Of a stretch of 64,000 bases of DNA, positions 1 through 11,974 are shown in pieces. The stretch is taken from NCBI GenBank assembly GCA_000467715.1, contig AJFK01000302.1:104833-168832 (forward strand). Reading direction: 5' to 3'. A program made the translations under genes and the position numbers. Positions within the stretch are counted from its first letter, which is position 1; every line of letters begins with the position of its first letter. The notes below the pieces were generated by a model, which saw only the letters and a program-made list of their open reading frames with translations, did not search any database and was not told the origin of the DNA. Source of the DNA: Hysterium pulicare CBS 123377 (taxonomy: Eukaryota; Ascomycota; Dothideomycetes; Hysteriales; Hysteriaceae).

Positions 1-1844
1 TTATGGCAAGCTTGCAATGAGGATGCGCTTGAAGGTAGCGTTGCGCCGCAACTATCCCCGAAATACCTAGAGGTGCATTGCTAAACACCATGCCAGGGAG
101 ATCTTATTGGGTTATCGACATACCTGCTCCAATAATTATTACTTCATACGAGTTCTCGTTCTCGTGATTCATGGTTGCGCTCCTTGCAGAACCTGTTAGT
201 AGCGCGAACTCGAGAAATGACACATCCCTAGAGTAGAAGATTGGACTTATAAGGCTCGAACAATAGATGTTACGGACCAATTAAACCGGAGATTTACCTT
301 GAGTCGGAGATGCCCAGACTAAGAGATACATAGGCCGGAATATTCGGCGATTATCTTATTCGCTGCTTATCTTGGCTTGTTATGCAGAGAAAAGTCGAAA
401 TCTGAAAACATAGTCTCCGACTAAGTTGCTTGCACTATATCTATGTCTGCGCAATTGGGGCTTTCGAGTTGGAAAAATTAAGTTCTGCAGAAAATGCCCG
501 TGAATGATTCTGGAGGAACAAGAAAACCGTGTCAGATGACTGCCCGGAAGTGTATCTTAGTCGCGAGCTCCTGCTGACCTCGGAATCCTTACATTCCTTC
601 AAGGTGATAATGTATTACTCGGAGCCTATTGGTGAGCCTGGAAGAAATTTTGGCCTCGCCTCTGTTGTTGGCGCACCCGAGAGCTTGTGGTGCCACAGCC
701 AACTCTTGTCGCAATGACATCCGGATCGTCTCACGACAATCCAAATTGACATTACAATCTGCAAAATAGCGACGACTTCTATGAGTGAGGTACAGAGAAA
801 CAGACCGTGACGCTGAGAGAAGAATCCTCCTTTATAAGCTTGTCAAATTGTCTCGAAAGCCTTGCCGCTGAACGACAATTTTCTTTTGCCCATTTTAGTA
901 CTCGTGAATTCGACTCCGAAACATCGCTTCGGAAAGCTACATCTTCTTCTTGACTGCACGAGAACCACTACCATCTCCCATTCTTTGCACATGCTCGTCG
1001 AACGAATCGAGTGATACTTCCAATGCAACCAGAAAACTCATCAACTCAGTCGCCCTTACGAAGCTGGAGTCCGAAGTCGCATGGTACGGAGCTGCTTGTC
1101 AGTAGTCGTTGCGGAAACTTGATTAAGCTGGTTCCAACTCCTTGTTATCGAGATCTTTTGAGAATTATTCTAACTATGTTACGCGATAGTGTGAACCTGG
1201 ATATGGCTTGTTCCGATTGATCCGGACAAATCCCCCAAAGCATACTCCTTTTCAAAGTGAATGCCTTGCTTTGAGAAGAGATCTTTCAGCCATCTCAAAA
1301 CAACTGAAGGTTTTTGGTCGCTGAAAGTCCACAAGCGTAACGTCAACACGTCTCAGTTTTGGAAGATTGCCTTTGGGACATCGTGAAAGGTCTGGGTCCG
1401 TCTACTTCGCATTCTGAGGAGGATTAGCACTCTCGCCGAAGGCAGGATTTTGCTTTCGATGAATCTCCAGTACCATCGTGATCGACGCTGCAAGACTGTA
1501 GAGTTCCAACAAAGATTCTGGAAGCCGGCGATGAAGTTGATGATGATGCTGATGGCGATGGAATTGATGCTAATGGCTAAGCAGGTTGTTGGTGGGCGAG
1601 GTCAATCGAAGATGGTCCAAGCGTTGACACGCTTGCTCCCTGGTGTGACTCGTGAAGAAGCTGAGCGCTCACAACGTAAATTCACTCGAATCGGGATAAA
1701 AGTGCGACCCAATTTCACCTTCTACGAGCTGAAACCTAATGCTAGTTGTATTGTTTCGGCTGAGCTTGCCCAAATGATTTCTCCCTCTCAGCCTTGCCCG
1801 ATACCCTCGCAAAGCGAAGAGAGATAGAGATCGCAACGACCATC
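1..1844. other. gene-poor left end, no supported gene
   Basis: No open frame here has a recognisable domain or a plausible exon structure. The longest frame (about 1450-1827, +) begins inside a run of methionine-rich codons and resembles no family I know. The stretch could be the 5' surroundings of the decayed HET copy that follows. Confidence 0.5.
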
Positions 1845-2582
1845 ATGACCCGTAAAAGCGAATATTAGCAGCAGCCGCCTGATCTTACGACACAACAGAT
1901 CCGCCTCTTGCATATCAGGCCTCGGGCAAGGCGTGGAATCATCGAATCTAACTTGGACACATGCGATATCGCCGAGTTGAAGCCCTACACAGCCCTATCC
2001 CACACATGGGGTCCGGAAAACCCAACCAAAGGCATCTCAATTAAGGGAAAACTTTATCGAATCCAACAAAACCTATGGGACTTCCTTATAGTCTTCCAAG
2101 GCCAGTTCCCGGAGTCGCACTTGTGGATCGATCAAATATGTCTCGAGCAAGCAAATACTTCCGAGCGAAACCACCAGATCAAACTTATGGCACACATATA
2201 CAGGAATGCTATGAGTGTTGTCTCATGGCTTGGATCCTCGGCCGATGATAGTGACTGGGCTATCGACATCCTCCACAGTGGACCTAGTTGGGCACAACGG
2301 CTCGATAGGGTTACTTCAAGACAGAGCTGTAGAGACCTAAATAACCGCATCGAACGATTTTGTAGCACTATCCTACATCTATTCGCACGGCCATACTGGC
2401 GTCGGCTTTGGGTCGCGCAGGAGATCTTACTTCCGAAAGAGATAACGTTGCTTTATTCCATTCTAAGCTCTAGCTGCAAGGGGCTGACCAGCTCTTGGGT
2501 AGGCATGCTGCAATGCTGTTGGTTAGTGGTGGCCACCCCTCGTATAGAGAAGAAGAGTTTGATTAAGCTCAACCACGCGTAA
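1845..2582 (+). pseudogene. HET-domain relic, truncated and with an early stop
   Basis: The translation from about 1875 to 2450 is clearly the first part of a heterokaryon-incompatibility (HET) domain: a start of the LLHIRP type, then YTALSHTWG, SHLWIDQICLEQAN, MAHIYRNAMSVVSWLG and PYWRRLWVAQEI, all in the usual order and spacing. An in-frame ATG lies at 1845, but a TAG follows at 1866-1868, eight codons in. I see no GT-AG intron of workable size that removes it. HET similarity fades after about 2450 and the frame closes at 2582, so the C-terminal half of a normal 600-700 aa HET protein is missing. HET domains of intact proteins act in vegetative incompatibility and trigger cell death; this copy looks dead. 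It could still be a short expressed HET-only protein if transcription starts downstream of the TAG, although no good ATG is present. Confidence 0.6.
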
Positions 2583-3986
2583 GCGGCGATTATATTTAAA
2601 GCTCTCATTTATAGTTGTTGATTTCATTCAATGATGTAACGATGTTGCTTTGATTTTGCGTTGAGTTCTCAACCTCGTATAGAGAGCAAAGAGGGGATGA
2701 AAGAAACCCCACCAATTCTCAGTACGCTCCTTTCATAACACCTGGACCATCTGGGACATAATCCCTCACACGATGCTAAGATTCACGATACACGTGTTCA
2801 GTATCTTCGAATGGCGCGACACGCGCGAAAAGTATACGGTTTCCTAGGGCTTGACAACATGGAGGATCGCTTGATAATCGACTACCACATAAGCCATCAT
2901 TGGAGGTGCTTTGGGAATTCCTTCGGAGTACTCTTAGGAGAGATGCTCTCTGGGCGAAAGAACGTGGCAGTGAATCGAAATTAATGGGCGAAACGTATCG
3001 AACCGGAATCACACTATTGAAACAAATGGAATTAGACTCACAGATAAATGAAAAATTCCTCACCAAGTCCAAATGTGAGGAGCTAGAAGGACAAGGGAGA
3101 ACCTGAGGAAACATTTCCTAGATTTACGAAAATGCGAGCCTAATTACGGAGAGCTATGATACGATCCACTCCGCCCCCCAGGTAACTTCTTTTCTGAAGC
3201 ACAGGTATAATACTCAAGACTCGTGTCATATCATGCAATCGATTAATTTGGCCTTCAAAATCCTAACTTTTGTTCGACAATTTCACTTCGTTAGATAGTA
3301 GTAGACATCATACTTCAGGTTCTGGTAGCACCCATGTTTTGCGGTCAAATCTACCCAGCATTCTAATCACATGGCAAGCTTCCAACATCCCATATTGGAA
3401 TTTATTTCTTGGTAAACCACTTCTACCACCCATTTGAGCTATTTCAAAAGCTTTGCCATTAAGTCGTCCTTGTGAATAACACGTGATCTATCTTTAACCG
3501 GTCAATTCCAAATCTTTCCCAGATTTCCCATCTACCCTCCAATGAGTGCTCAACTGAGGTGCTACGATGACTCTCCATTTAATGTCTTGATGGAGTTCAT
3601 TTTTGAAAGAGGGGCTCTCTATATTGTAAATGGGGCAGGGCTTGGGATCCAAGTCAATTTTCGGCAGTGGAAGACCACCCCACATGAGGTGCAAGGATAT
3701 ATATTGGCAGCCCCATCCCTCACGAATCTTGCCTGCCCCGAAAATTATACGGCCATATCCATATACACGGTGTAACCAGGCACATATCAATTACTGCTAG
3801 GGGTTTTGGGTAATGACTATCTTAGCCACTGTCGCGTCTATCAACGGCCGAACTTGCCTTATACCCCGGCTTGGAGAAGATGAAATGGCCGTCACATTCT
3901 TTCTAGAAGACGCAGAATACTATTTAGAGTCTTTCCCCTGGCAGGAATACCGGTAGCGAAAGTTGGAAACCTCAAACAAAATCAAA
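2583..3986. other. intergenic, nothing recognised
   Basis: This holds only short frames on both strands (for example 2900-3106 +, 3542-3775 +) without recognisable domains. The final 200 bases must contain the promoter of the DUF8021 gene that starts at 3987. Confidence 0.5.
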
Positions 3987-4787
3987 ATGCTCAACGTACT
4001 CTTTACACTCTGTGCTGCTCTTGCTGCTCAGGCAGCAGCTGAGTGCAGTGCAGCATCCCTCAAAAATGCCACCGATCAACTCATCGCCGCCCAAACAGCC
4101 GGCCAATCTGCAACACTCCCGCTTGCCGACAGCGTCGCATACACCGAGAACAGGAAGACGGCAGACATCAAGACCGGCATCCTATCGCAAGCCTTGAAGA
4201 TCGACCACAATCGCAGCCAGCACGACCTTCCTCAATGTGCCACATACACCGAGCTGGTCGTCACCAACTCCGCAAAGCCGTACGTCATCGGCACGCAGAT
4301 GCGTCTTGATAACACCACCAACAAAATCGCCAAGATTGACACCATCTTCACCACCAAGGGTGATTGGCTTTTCAACGTCACGGGAACGTTGTACTGGACC
4401 TCTAGAGAAACCTGGGATGAAATTCCAGAGGCCAAGCGGGACACGCGCGCTGTGATTCAAGCTGCCGCCGATGCGTATTGCAACCTGTTCAATGACAAGA
4501 GCACCAAAGTTCCATGGGGAACACCATGCGCACGTCTCGAGGGAGGGAGCTATACCGGCAAGGGAGCTCCTACAGATAGCTGCAATGTCGGTGTTCCCAG
4601 CGGAGTTGCGCTCGTGAATCGCCAGTATGTCATTGACGAGGCTTATGGAACGGTTGATATCATGATGGATTTCGGAGGCGCTAAGGGATTGCCGGACACT
4701 CATGAGTTCCGTGTTGAGAGTGGCAAGCTTCGATATGTTCATACCATGTCGAACTGTGGTGGTGTGAAGAATTGTGGAGTGTCGTAG
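3987..4787 (+). CDS. secreted DUF8021-family protein
   Basis: Single-exon gene of 266 aa. The open frame extends upstream only to a TTG; the first ATG, at 3987 with A at -3, directly starts a signal peptide (MLNVLFTLCAALAAQAAA, then mature ECSAAS), so I take it as the start. The mature part shows the features of the fungal DUF8021 family as I know it: an N-terminal YTEN element, LKIDHNRSQHD, CATYTELVVT, PYVIGTQMR, TKGDWLFN and TLYW, DTRAVIQAAADAY, VPWGTPCARLEGG, NVGVPSG, YVIDEAYGTVDI and a C-terminal HEFRVESGKLRYVHT. Cysteines near both ends probably pair as disulfides in the secreted protein. Length and order match a complete family member. The biochemical function of the family is not known to me; the fold looks like a small SnoaL/NTF2-like secreted domain, which is inference. 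Confidence 0.88.
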   Translation: MLNVLFTLCAALAAQAAAECSAASLKNATDQLIAAQTAGQSATLPLADSVAYTENRKTADIKTGILSQALKIDHNRSQHDLPQCATYTELVVTNSAKPYVIGTQMRLDNTTNKIAKIDTIFTTKGDWLFNVTGTLYWTSRETWDEIPEAKRDTRAVIQAAADAYCNLFNDKSTKVPWGTPCARLEGGSYTGKGAPTDSCNVGVPSGVALVNRQYVIDEAYGTVDIMMDFGGAKGLPDTHEFRVESGKLRYVHTMSNCGGVKNCGVS

Positions 4788-5005
4788 TAGGTCAAACGGA
4801 GGGAGGGAGTCTGATAGGCTAGAGAGACCCAGATATGGAAATTCACAACCATTCGTTTTATGATTGTACTACATGAGAGGTTTTGTCAGGCTTGCAAAAC
4901 GTCCTAATGGGAAGTGCGACCTACGAAATTTTTGAATTCCTATTCCATGCTCTAGTCATACTTCGTGACTCGGGCGCGCGTGAGACAAGCTTATAGTTTG
5001 ACCTC

Positions 5006-7266
5006 TCAAACTATCCTAACAGTCCTCAGGAATATTGTATTCTTCGGCTTGGCCCATGTACATGAATCTGGGTCCACTAGTTGCAACTCTCCAAACCAAT
5101 CAGGTTTCCTTATGAACACGAGGCCTACTCGCATGAACTCTTCTAGAGTCAGGTCAGTGGGAACTAAAGCAATCCCTGTGAGGTGCCATTCAGACTTTTG
5201 CCTGGCGGTGACCAGTAGGCAGTAAATTAGGGTCAAAGGTGCGGAATTGAAATCGTGATCTAGGGCGATATGACCAATCTTATCGCCAGATTTAGGGTCT
5301 CGAACTACGGTTACCCATCGCCCATACTCCTTGTCATTTCTTTCCTCCAAAGTCTCGTAAGACGAAGAGTTGCGGGGGTCAGTTACAAGGCATGTTCTCA
5401 TGTAGCCCTTCAAAGTCAGTTGTTTCACGTGGTCCGACCCGAATGGAGTCAAGCTCGGGATTTTACAACAATCCGTGGGGCGCATAAACATCGCGCCCTC
5501 GTGCACAACATGGATTGCGTTACTCCGCCAGCCTCTAAAGGCTATGACTTCACCCCGCCGGGATGCCCAGGACCACGATGGTAAGTGGGAAGGCTCATCG
5601 TCACCGAGCTCTAGTTGGCGCTGATTGCGGCACCGGTCGAAAGCCACATACCATGCCAAGCCGATTTGCAAGTCTTCCTGCCAGAGACCGGAGAGGTATG
5701 TGCAGGAATGGGTTCGTCCCATAGCACTGGCGAGCCCCGATAATGCAGGTAAGACATCAGTCGCATATGTCAACGTCCGCTCGCTGTAGTTACTGACCAT
5801 TGCATACCATTCATCGAAGTGATTGTTCCGTTCCAAGGGGGTCTGTCCGGCATTGGGTCCTGGTCGTAAAGCCAAAGGCGTAAGTGATTGAAGTCATCCG
5901 AGCCCCTGGAATAAGACCTCTGCCCGATAGAATGCAACGTTCCAAGTTCCTGGATGGTAGACACCAGCCCGGTGTATTTAGGTGACCACTCCGAAGAAGA
6001 TTGACAAAGGCACCGCCAGGACATCTCCCGGGCACCGAAAATCAATCCGCGTCTCGCCAGTACTTGTTCTTCGAGGACCCATCCGCGGTCAAACAACGGT
6101 TCATGAGGTCTGTTGTAACTGTCAAGGCCAACATGAACGGAGGTTTCTACGGTATGCCCATCCAGGGAGGCTGCGTAGCTTAGCAGACATGGCTTAGTGG
6201 ACCGAGGGTCTCTATATATAGATAAACCAGCGTTGGCATCCGGGCCACTGGCCGCGAATAGCGTTAGAGTTGATTGACGAAATACACGGTCCATAGACGC
6301 GATCTCCCGTGCTTGATCTCCTTCTGAATCTTGAAGAATGCACAGAGCATCAATCCAAATATACCGAAACCCTAGAGCGTGGCTAACTTCTATTGCTTCT
6401 CGGAAAGTCCACGGGAGCTCAAGGAGTGGTATTCTTTGCGAGTGTGTGTGATAATTCACGGTGGTGGTTGTGAACTTCTTCGCAGAACCCCACTTGTAAC
6501 TTAAGGTTACGTATTGGCCACTCAGACCTTGACCAGAAATCAGGAATGGATATGTTGGGTCTGTGATATCAATTATTCGATTGGGTAAAGGCATATCTTG
6601 CTCATCTTCTTTGCACGGTTCGTGATTGTGCACGCAGTTCTGAAGCCAGACACTAGCCAGAGCAAGATTGGAGAACGAAACAGTGTTGTTGTCCAACCAC
6701 GGCGAATATAGACGTAAATTTTCCGCAAAAGCTTTAGTAGCCGCAAGCAATTGGAGTTCGTCACTATCAAACGGGATAATTGAAGTGAGCGAGCGATCCT
6801 TGTCTGCTGATTCAGGATCAAGGCAATTTGTTAACGCGGCTAGCATTTTCGAGACAGGGGCTATCACCAAATCAGGACGAAATCGCGAGTCCGCACCATC
6901 ATCCAACTCACCTGGCATATTCAAGAAGTGTGTGCTTATAGAATGAAGATCTTCACATTGAACTGACAATTCGTATTGGCTGACCGCGGCCAGGCCTTTC
7001 TCCCGAATCGATCTTTTGTTGAACCATTGAGAAAGGATCACTTGGTTCTTAGCGAAAGGGAGTGCGCTGCGGTTCCAAGAAGCGCCCGCCTTGGAGCCAA
7101 ATAGTCTTTCCCAGATCATCCCGCAGAAGTGGCAACCTTTATCAGCTGAGCTCTTGAGCTCGTCCTTGGACTCATGGTGGACGTAGTAGACCCGAGCAAT
7201 GCCCGTGTCTTCGTCCTCGGGAACGAGCGGGCGGAAATGAATATTCGAGCACTTATCACACAGCAT
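5006..7266 (-). pseudogene. HET-domain protein with an internal frameshift
   Basis: The ATG at 7266 starts a typical HET protein (MLCDKCSNIHF). The HET domain begins near residue 251 (YVTLSYKWG) and continues with ALGFRYIWIDALCILQDS, FRQSTLTLFAA and FDRGWVLEEQVLARR. The C-terminal part (FDEWYAMVSNYSERTLTYA, LPALSGLA, LPSWSWASRRGEV) lies in the other frame, 5006 to about 5875. The frames switch between codons reading PPW and RNNHFDEW, around 5825-5838, and one missing base there would restore a continuous protein of about 750 aa. I found no GT-AG intron that joins the frames while keeping the conserved LRLWLYDQ stretch; a larger intron from about 5971 is formally possible but would delete it. 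So this is a recent pseudogene, a sequencing indel, or an unusual splice. The N-terminal cysteines CDKC and CHFC are common in HET proteins. Confidence 0.68.
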
Positions 7267-8861
7267 GTCGACAGCGAGATAGATGTTACAATGACCTCGA
7301 TGTTCAATCCAGACGATGATAGTGCGAATTATGCCATGACGGCATGTAGGTCGTTATTAGATGACGAAATAATTGCTTGACTGTTGCCGAGGATGTAAGA
7401 CTTCGAATGTAGCGGGTATGGAAGACGGAGACCAAATTTCTCACGGGTGCCTCAAGGACACCGGGTAACATAAATAGGCTGTCTACCGAATCACTGATAA
7501 GTGATAGTGCAGATAATTGATTGTGAGAGGAAAGAATCATGGAAAATCGGTGCGGCTGAAAGCGAAACTCTGAGCCGAAATGTAGCCGGATGACTAACAT
7601 TTCACCACCACGTGACTCGAGATCTATCCACATGGCTTCCGGTTCTTTTGCTAATGCTGTGTGTCTAGAAAGCGTTTCGTAGATTTACTGTATCTAATCA
7701 TATCAGTCTAGACCTAGAACATACCTCTGATTGAATTGTGCTTAATATCACATAAGAAAGACTTTGTGCGTTGCGCAGACACTCACCATAAACTTGCATA
7801 TATGCTCCCATACCAAAGATTGAAGAATCGATTCGAATTCTGGAAATCCAGGGTTCACTGAAAAGGGTGTTGAAACTCACTACAACCATTAAAGTCATGC
7901 TTCTAGAAATGTACAAATACACCGGTAAGACACTATAAAGCCTAGAAATCTGCCAGAACTGTGACGGAATCAATGATTCTATGCATTGACTTTTCTTTAG
8001 TATAATCAAACTTTTGGTCCTACAAGAGTTTTGGTGCATTGTTGGGTGAGCGTAATTTTCACCCCTGAGCCACATGCCAGGCAGCAACTTTCTGAGATTG
8101 GGATGCATAGAAGCTTCCCCGGAAGTGCACGATCATCTCGTTTCGGGAGATCGACGCCCTGCAGCACTCTATAGAAATGAATGTGGCGGGGTCGCCGTTG
8201 ACCATCGGGCTGGCGGTCGAAAGGCAGCCGTCTCATTGGCTACAGCACTCTGCGCTGCGATATATCTCGTCTCGATTCATAGCTTAACTTGATATAATCA
8301 AGGAGCTGGAGACTAGGTGGCGAGCAGCACGTGGATGGTCACGTGGGAAGAACAATCTTTCCTAGAATCGTTATTCTAGCCGTCTAGCCGGAAATCGGTT
8401 GCAACATATACCCAGTTGCCCAGACCAGTCCCAATTCACAAATTACATTGGTCTTGTCCAAAATATAAGACAACCCAATCTAAAAGCCTCCAGCCCAATG
8501 ATGTTTCTGCCGAAGGAGTCCCTGGTAACCGATAAGCTGTGGCCATCGTTAGAGTGAGTATAATAAAGTAAGGCTCCTTTTGACGCTTAGCAGCAGTGGG
8601 TACACGTCCGATTGTACCTTATGGGGCCTTCTTTCATTATCGCATCAAAGTTTGGTTGAGAGCCACACCTGCAGGTGGCCACTATCGAAATGGATCTCGA
8701 CATACCCAATTATCAACCAGCCGTCCCTCCAGGACCCTGGCATTTGTGATCAGAAGCGAAAATTGATAAAGCGCCTAGCTCCCGCAGTGGTGTTTTATAC
8801 ATTATCTGCCGTTTGCACTTCTTCGATTTCTGTTGCCGTCTAGACAACTTCAGAAGTCAAC
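7267..8861. other. intergenic, nothing recognised
   Basis: There is no coherent gene. Frames on the minus strand (7304-7633, 7698-8108) lack domains and consistent codon use. This is the divergent spacer between the HET gene (minus) and the DUF1996 gene (plus). Confidence 0.5.
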
Positions 8862-10072
8862 ATGCAGTGGTTCTCCTTGGTCGCCCTCTCGCTCGTCGCG
8901 CCCTCCGAGGCTCTGCTCCGATTCGGATGCTCGCAGCTCGTCCGCCAGCGTCTTGACCCCCTAGTCAATCCCGGTGTCTCTCCTTCCCCACATGCCCATC
9001 AAATTGTCGGAGGAGTGCGTAACTTCGCTTCACCTCATTACGACATCTAGCTGATTGCAATAGAACTCATTCAATGTCTCCATGGATCCCGATAACGACA
9101 TTGGTGCGACTTCGACGTGCACCACCTGTCAGTTCTCAGAGGACTTCTCCAACTACTGGACCGCCATCCTGTACTTCAAGGCCAAGAATGGAACTTACAA
9201 GCGTGTTCCACAGCGAGGCAATGCCGGCTTCGAGGGTGCCAACGGTGGCATGACCGTCTACTATATGCAAGACGGCCTCGGCGATTACGAACAAAAATCC
9301 AAAGTCACTGCCTTCAAGAAGGGTTTCCGAATGCTTATCGGCAACGTCATGGCTCAAACCAAGGCCGAGGCTGATAAGTATCCCCAACTAACCTACACTT
9401 GTCTACAAGACTTGAACACCCGCTACCCCGAAACAAAGGATTTCCCCGCGAAGGCCTGCCCTGCAGGTATCATGGCCAACATGCGATTCCCAACGTGAGT
9501 CTGCAAATGCACCGAAACCAATGGCTCGTTAACATGGAATAGATGCTGGGATGGCAAGAACCTCGACTCACCCGACCATATATCTCACATGTCATACCCC
9601 GCCAACGGCACATTCGAGAACCAAGGTCCCTGCCCAGACACTCACCCAGTAAGGATGCCGCAAGTCATGTATGAAGTTATCTGGGATACCAGGAAATTCA
9701 ACAACCAAGAGGATTGGCCCGCTAGCGGCCAACCCTTCGTGTGGAGCTTTGGTGACCAGTAAGTGTCAATTTATGGCTTTTCTCAGAGATTAGCTAATAC
9801 GATATGTGTAGGAAGGGATTCGGCAACCACGGTGACTATCTCTTTGGCTGGAAGGGTGATGCCCTTCAAAGGGCGATGGATTCGGCGACATATGTCCAGA
9901 CTCCCACCCTGAAGACTCAGACCATGGCCGACCAGAACAACTGCTCAATCGCTCCTACAGTCCATGAGGATATCGATGGGTGTAAGTTTTGCTCGTGCGC
10001 TGTAGTGAGTAGCTCACACTGACGATATTCTTAGGGATTCCTACGCTTCCCGGAAACCCAAACATGAATTAG
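8862..10072 (+). CDS. secreted DUF1996-domain protein (paralog 1)
   Basis: Five-exon gene, 335 aa. Exons 8862-9014, 9064-9494, 9543-9758, 9812-9981 and 10035-10072 are joined by GT-AG introns of 48-53 nt; the total is 336 codons with no frame break. A signal peptide (MQWFSLVALSLVAPSEA) leads into the DUF1996 domain: [141 protein letters not shown], ending DGWIPTLPGNPN. The domain nearly fills the protein and no WSC repeats follow, although these often accompany DUF1996. The family is secreted and of unproven function. A second copy lies at 17.6-19.3 kb on the other strand. The two share the last two intron positions and phases but differ at three others. Confidence 0.9.
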
Positions 10073-10343
10073 ATTGCTAACGCACGTTGCGATCGTTGAC
10101 GAATTGGATGTAACTGTTCTTGAATCTCGTCATCGGTGCTTCGCTCTTAATGTTCTTTTACTCATTAACAGAGTAGTTAGAATAATCTTTTTATATCCCC
10201 TGCTCCCACTCTTCAACCCTCGATGTTTTCTAAACGCGAAAATTGATATGCATAGACATTCAGCTTGGTTCAAGAATAATTTCTCAACCATGTACATTGG
10301 CGTTGTCCATGATCTGCCACCGGGATCTGGACTAACCTTCCAA

Positions 10344-11022
10344 TCACGTCTCGCTTTGCGACAGCAAAGGTGTCCTTTCATTTCCGCGACCTCGTTCTCC
10401 TTCTTCCTCTTCCTCAAGGTCTTGCCCCAGTTGAGATCCTACACCCCATCGCCACAGCAAATATGCGTAAGTAACCGCCGGATAGAAAAGGATACTGTAT
10501 TCACATCAGTACAACCATACTCCAACCATAGCGACCGACACTATCTTCATCAAACTCACAACAGCAAAATCACCGAGATCGCCGCCTGCGCAACCCTCAC
10601 AGGCCTTTCCCTCCCAACATCCCGCCACGGCCTCTTTCTCCAAGGCCCAAATGCCGAGTCAAGCATAAGCCACAACCACAGACCGGTCGCAAGGACGCTT
10701 TTCGCCGCTTCGAATACCAGAGTCTGGAGATCGCTAGGTTCGACATTGCGTTGTACGAGATAGATGAAGATTATGGCGGCGGTCATGAGGGAAGTGAGTA
10801 AGTATGTGCTTTTATAGGGTTAGTGATGCGGGTTGTTGGTTGGATGAAGGTTTGGGAGAGATACAAGAAATCGTAATAATATAGGCGGCTGTATGGTTCG
10901 ATTACCATGATGAGGGCGAGAAAACCGAGGAAGAGCGTTATTGGGATGGCGCAGAGGGCTTGTAAGAGCCCTACTGTGCGGAGCATATGCCTACCAAGGC
11001 TCTGGTTTGAGGAAGCTTCCAT
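10344..11022 (-). CDS. small four-TM membrane protein (three exons)
   Basis: No single frame shows this gene. Exons 11022-10865, 10808-10560 and 10494-10344 join through introns of 56 nt (with an ACTAAC branch site) and 65 nt into 185 aa ending at TGA. The protein has four hydrophobic segments: about residues 14-41, 54-73 (TYLLTSLMTAAIIFIYLV), 86-103 and 124-146. An acidic, charged cytosolic tail ends in NERTPLLSQSET, a TPLL-type tail seen on many fungal membrane proteins. The layout is MARVEL-like, but I cannot name the family. The ATG at 11022 has A at -3; an in-frame ATG at 11115 would add 31 residues without a membrane segment. The exon fit across three frames, each join creating a membrane helix or its continuation, makes a real gene likely. 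Confidence 0.7.
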
Positions 11023-11974
11023 TGTGGTCAAAGGCTCGAGATTCGGACAGAAGTGTATCTCTATTTCCTGGAAACGGAAGCAGCGGCGAGAGAGTAAGTT
11101 GAGATTCGAGGACATATGGGTTGCTGCCTAGTTCTGCGGTTCGAAGGATTGAGGCATTGCTTTGAACAGTGAGGCTGTGGGATGGTGGCCTGATGTTGGA
11201 TCTGCGGAAGGATTCCGTACGCGATCTGAGGCGTGCCATCATCAAGGCACAGTTATTCCTGCAGAAGGCTGTGAAGCATCTCGAATGCTCTCGATGGAGA
11301 GAAGCCAGAAAGAGAGATGCCGCGAATGCACGCTGATGTCATCACCCGCCCCATCTTCAAGAGAAAGCGGCGGTCGTATCGTAAACCAGGGGCCCACAAA
11401 ACGGTACGCGTGCCCTGTTCGAGGTTAATTGACGTCTAGATAGGCTTCGCAGGGCCCTTTGATTCACCCATGGGTCTGTAGATGAGATTGCGGGGCTCTA
11501 AAAGTCTTGACGTTGTTATAGTCTCCTTGCCCGGCTCCCGCTTCCGCTTGTCAACCAGCATTTTACCCGTGCCGACGTCATACATCTCACAGAGAATCTT
11601 GTCAAATTCATTGATCTACACTCACCGGAACATGGCTCGCTCATACACTTATAGGAAAACTACACAAGAAGCAAAGCTTCCGAAAAGCCCAGCTTCTTTA
11701 AGGTTTTCTCTACTTATTCCGCTTTACTTTGAGTACTTTTTCTAAGCAAGTCTTATAAATAACACATTCTCCCCAGCTTATCCGCTGAACAGAAAGGTGT
11801 CAGAAATGTTACTTAGGGAATAAGCAAACTCCCTGTTCGGTAGGAGCTCACATTATGGTCATACCCCCGAGAATACCTTGACCGTAAGCTATATTGCTAA
11901 TAATTAGGCTCGAGCTTGTGTCTAAGCTTGTGTCTAGCTATGTAGTACCGATTCTTCAGTCTTATGCTCATTAT
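11023..11974. other. intergenic, nothing recognised
   Basis: Only short shadow frames. This stretch separates the four-TM gene from the 3' end of the MFS gene; both are on the minus strand, so it should hold the four-TM gene promoter and the MFS terminator. Confidence 0.5.

Noticed and set aside
4182-4742. 186-codon minus frame over the DUF8021 gene
   Set aside because: It is a shadow of a clearly recognised secreted protein on the other strand.
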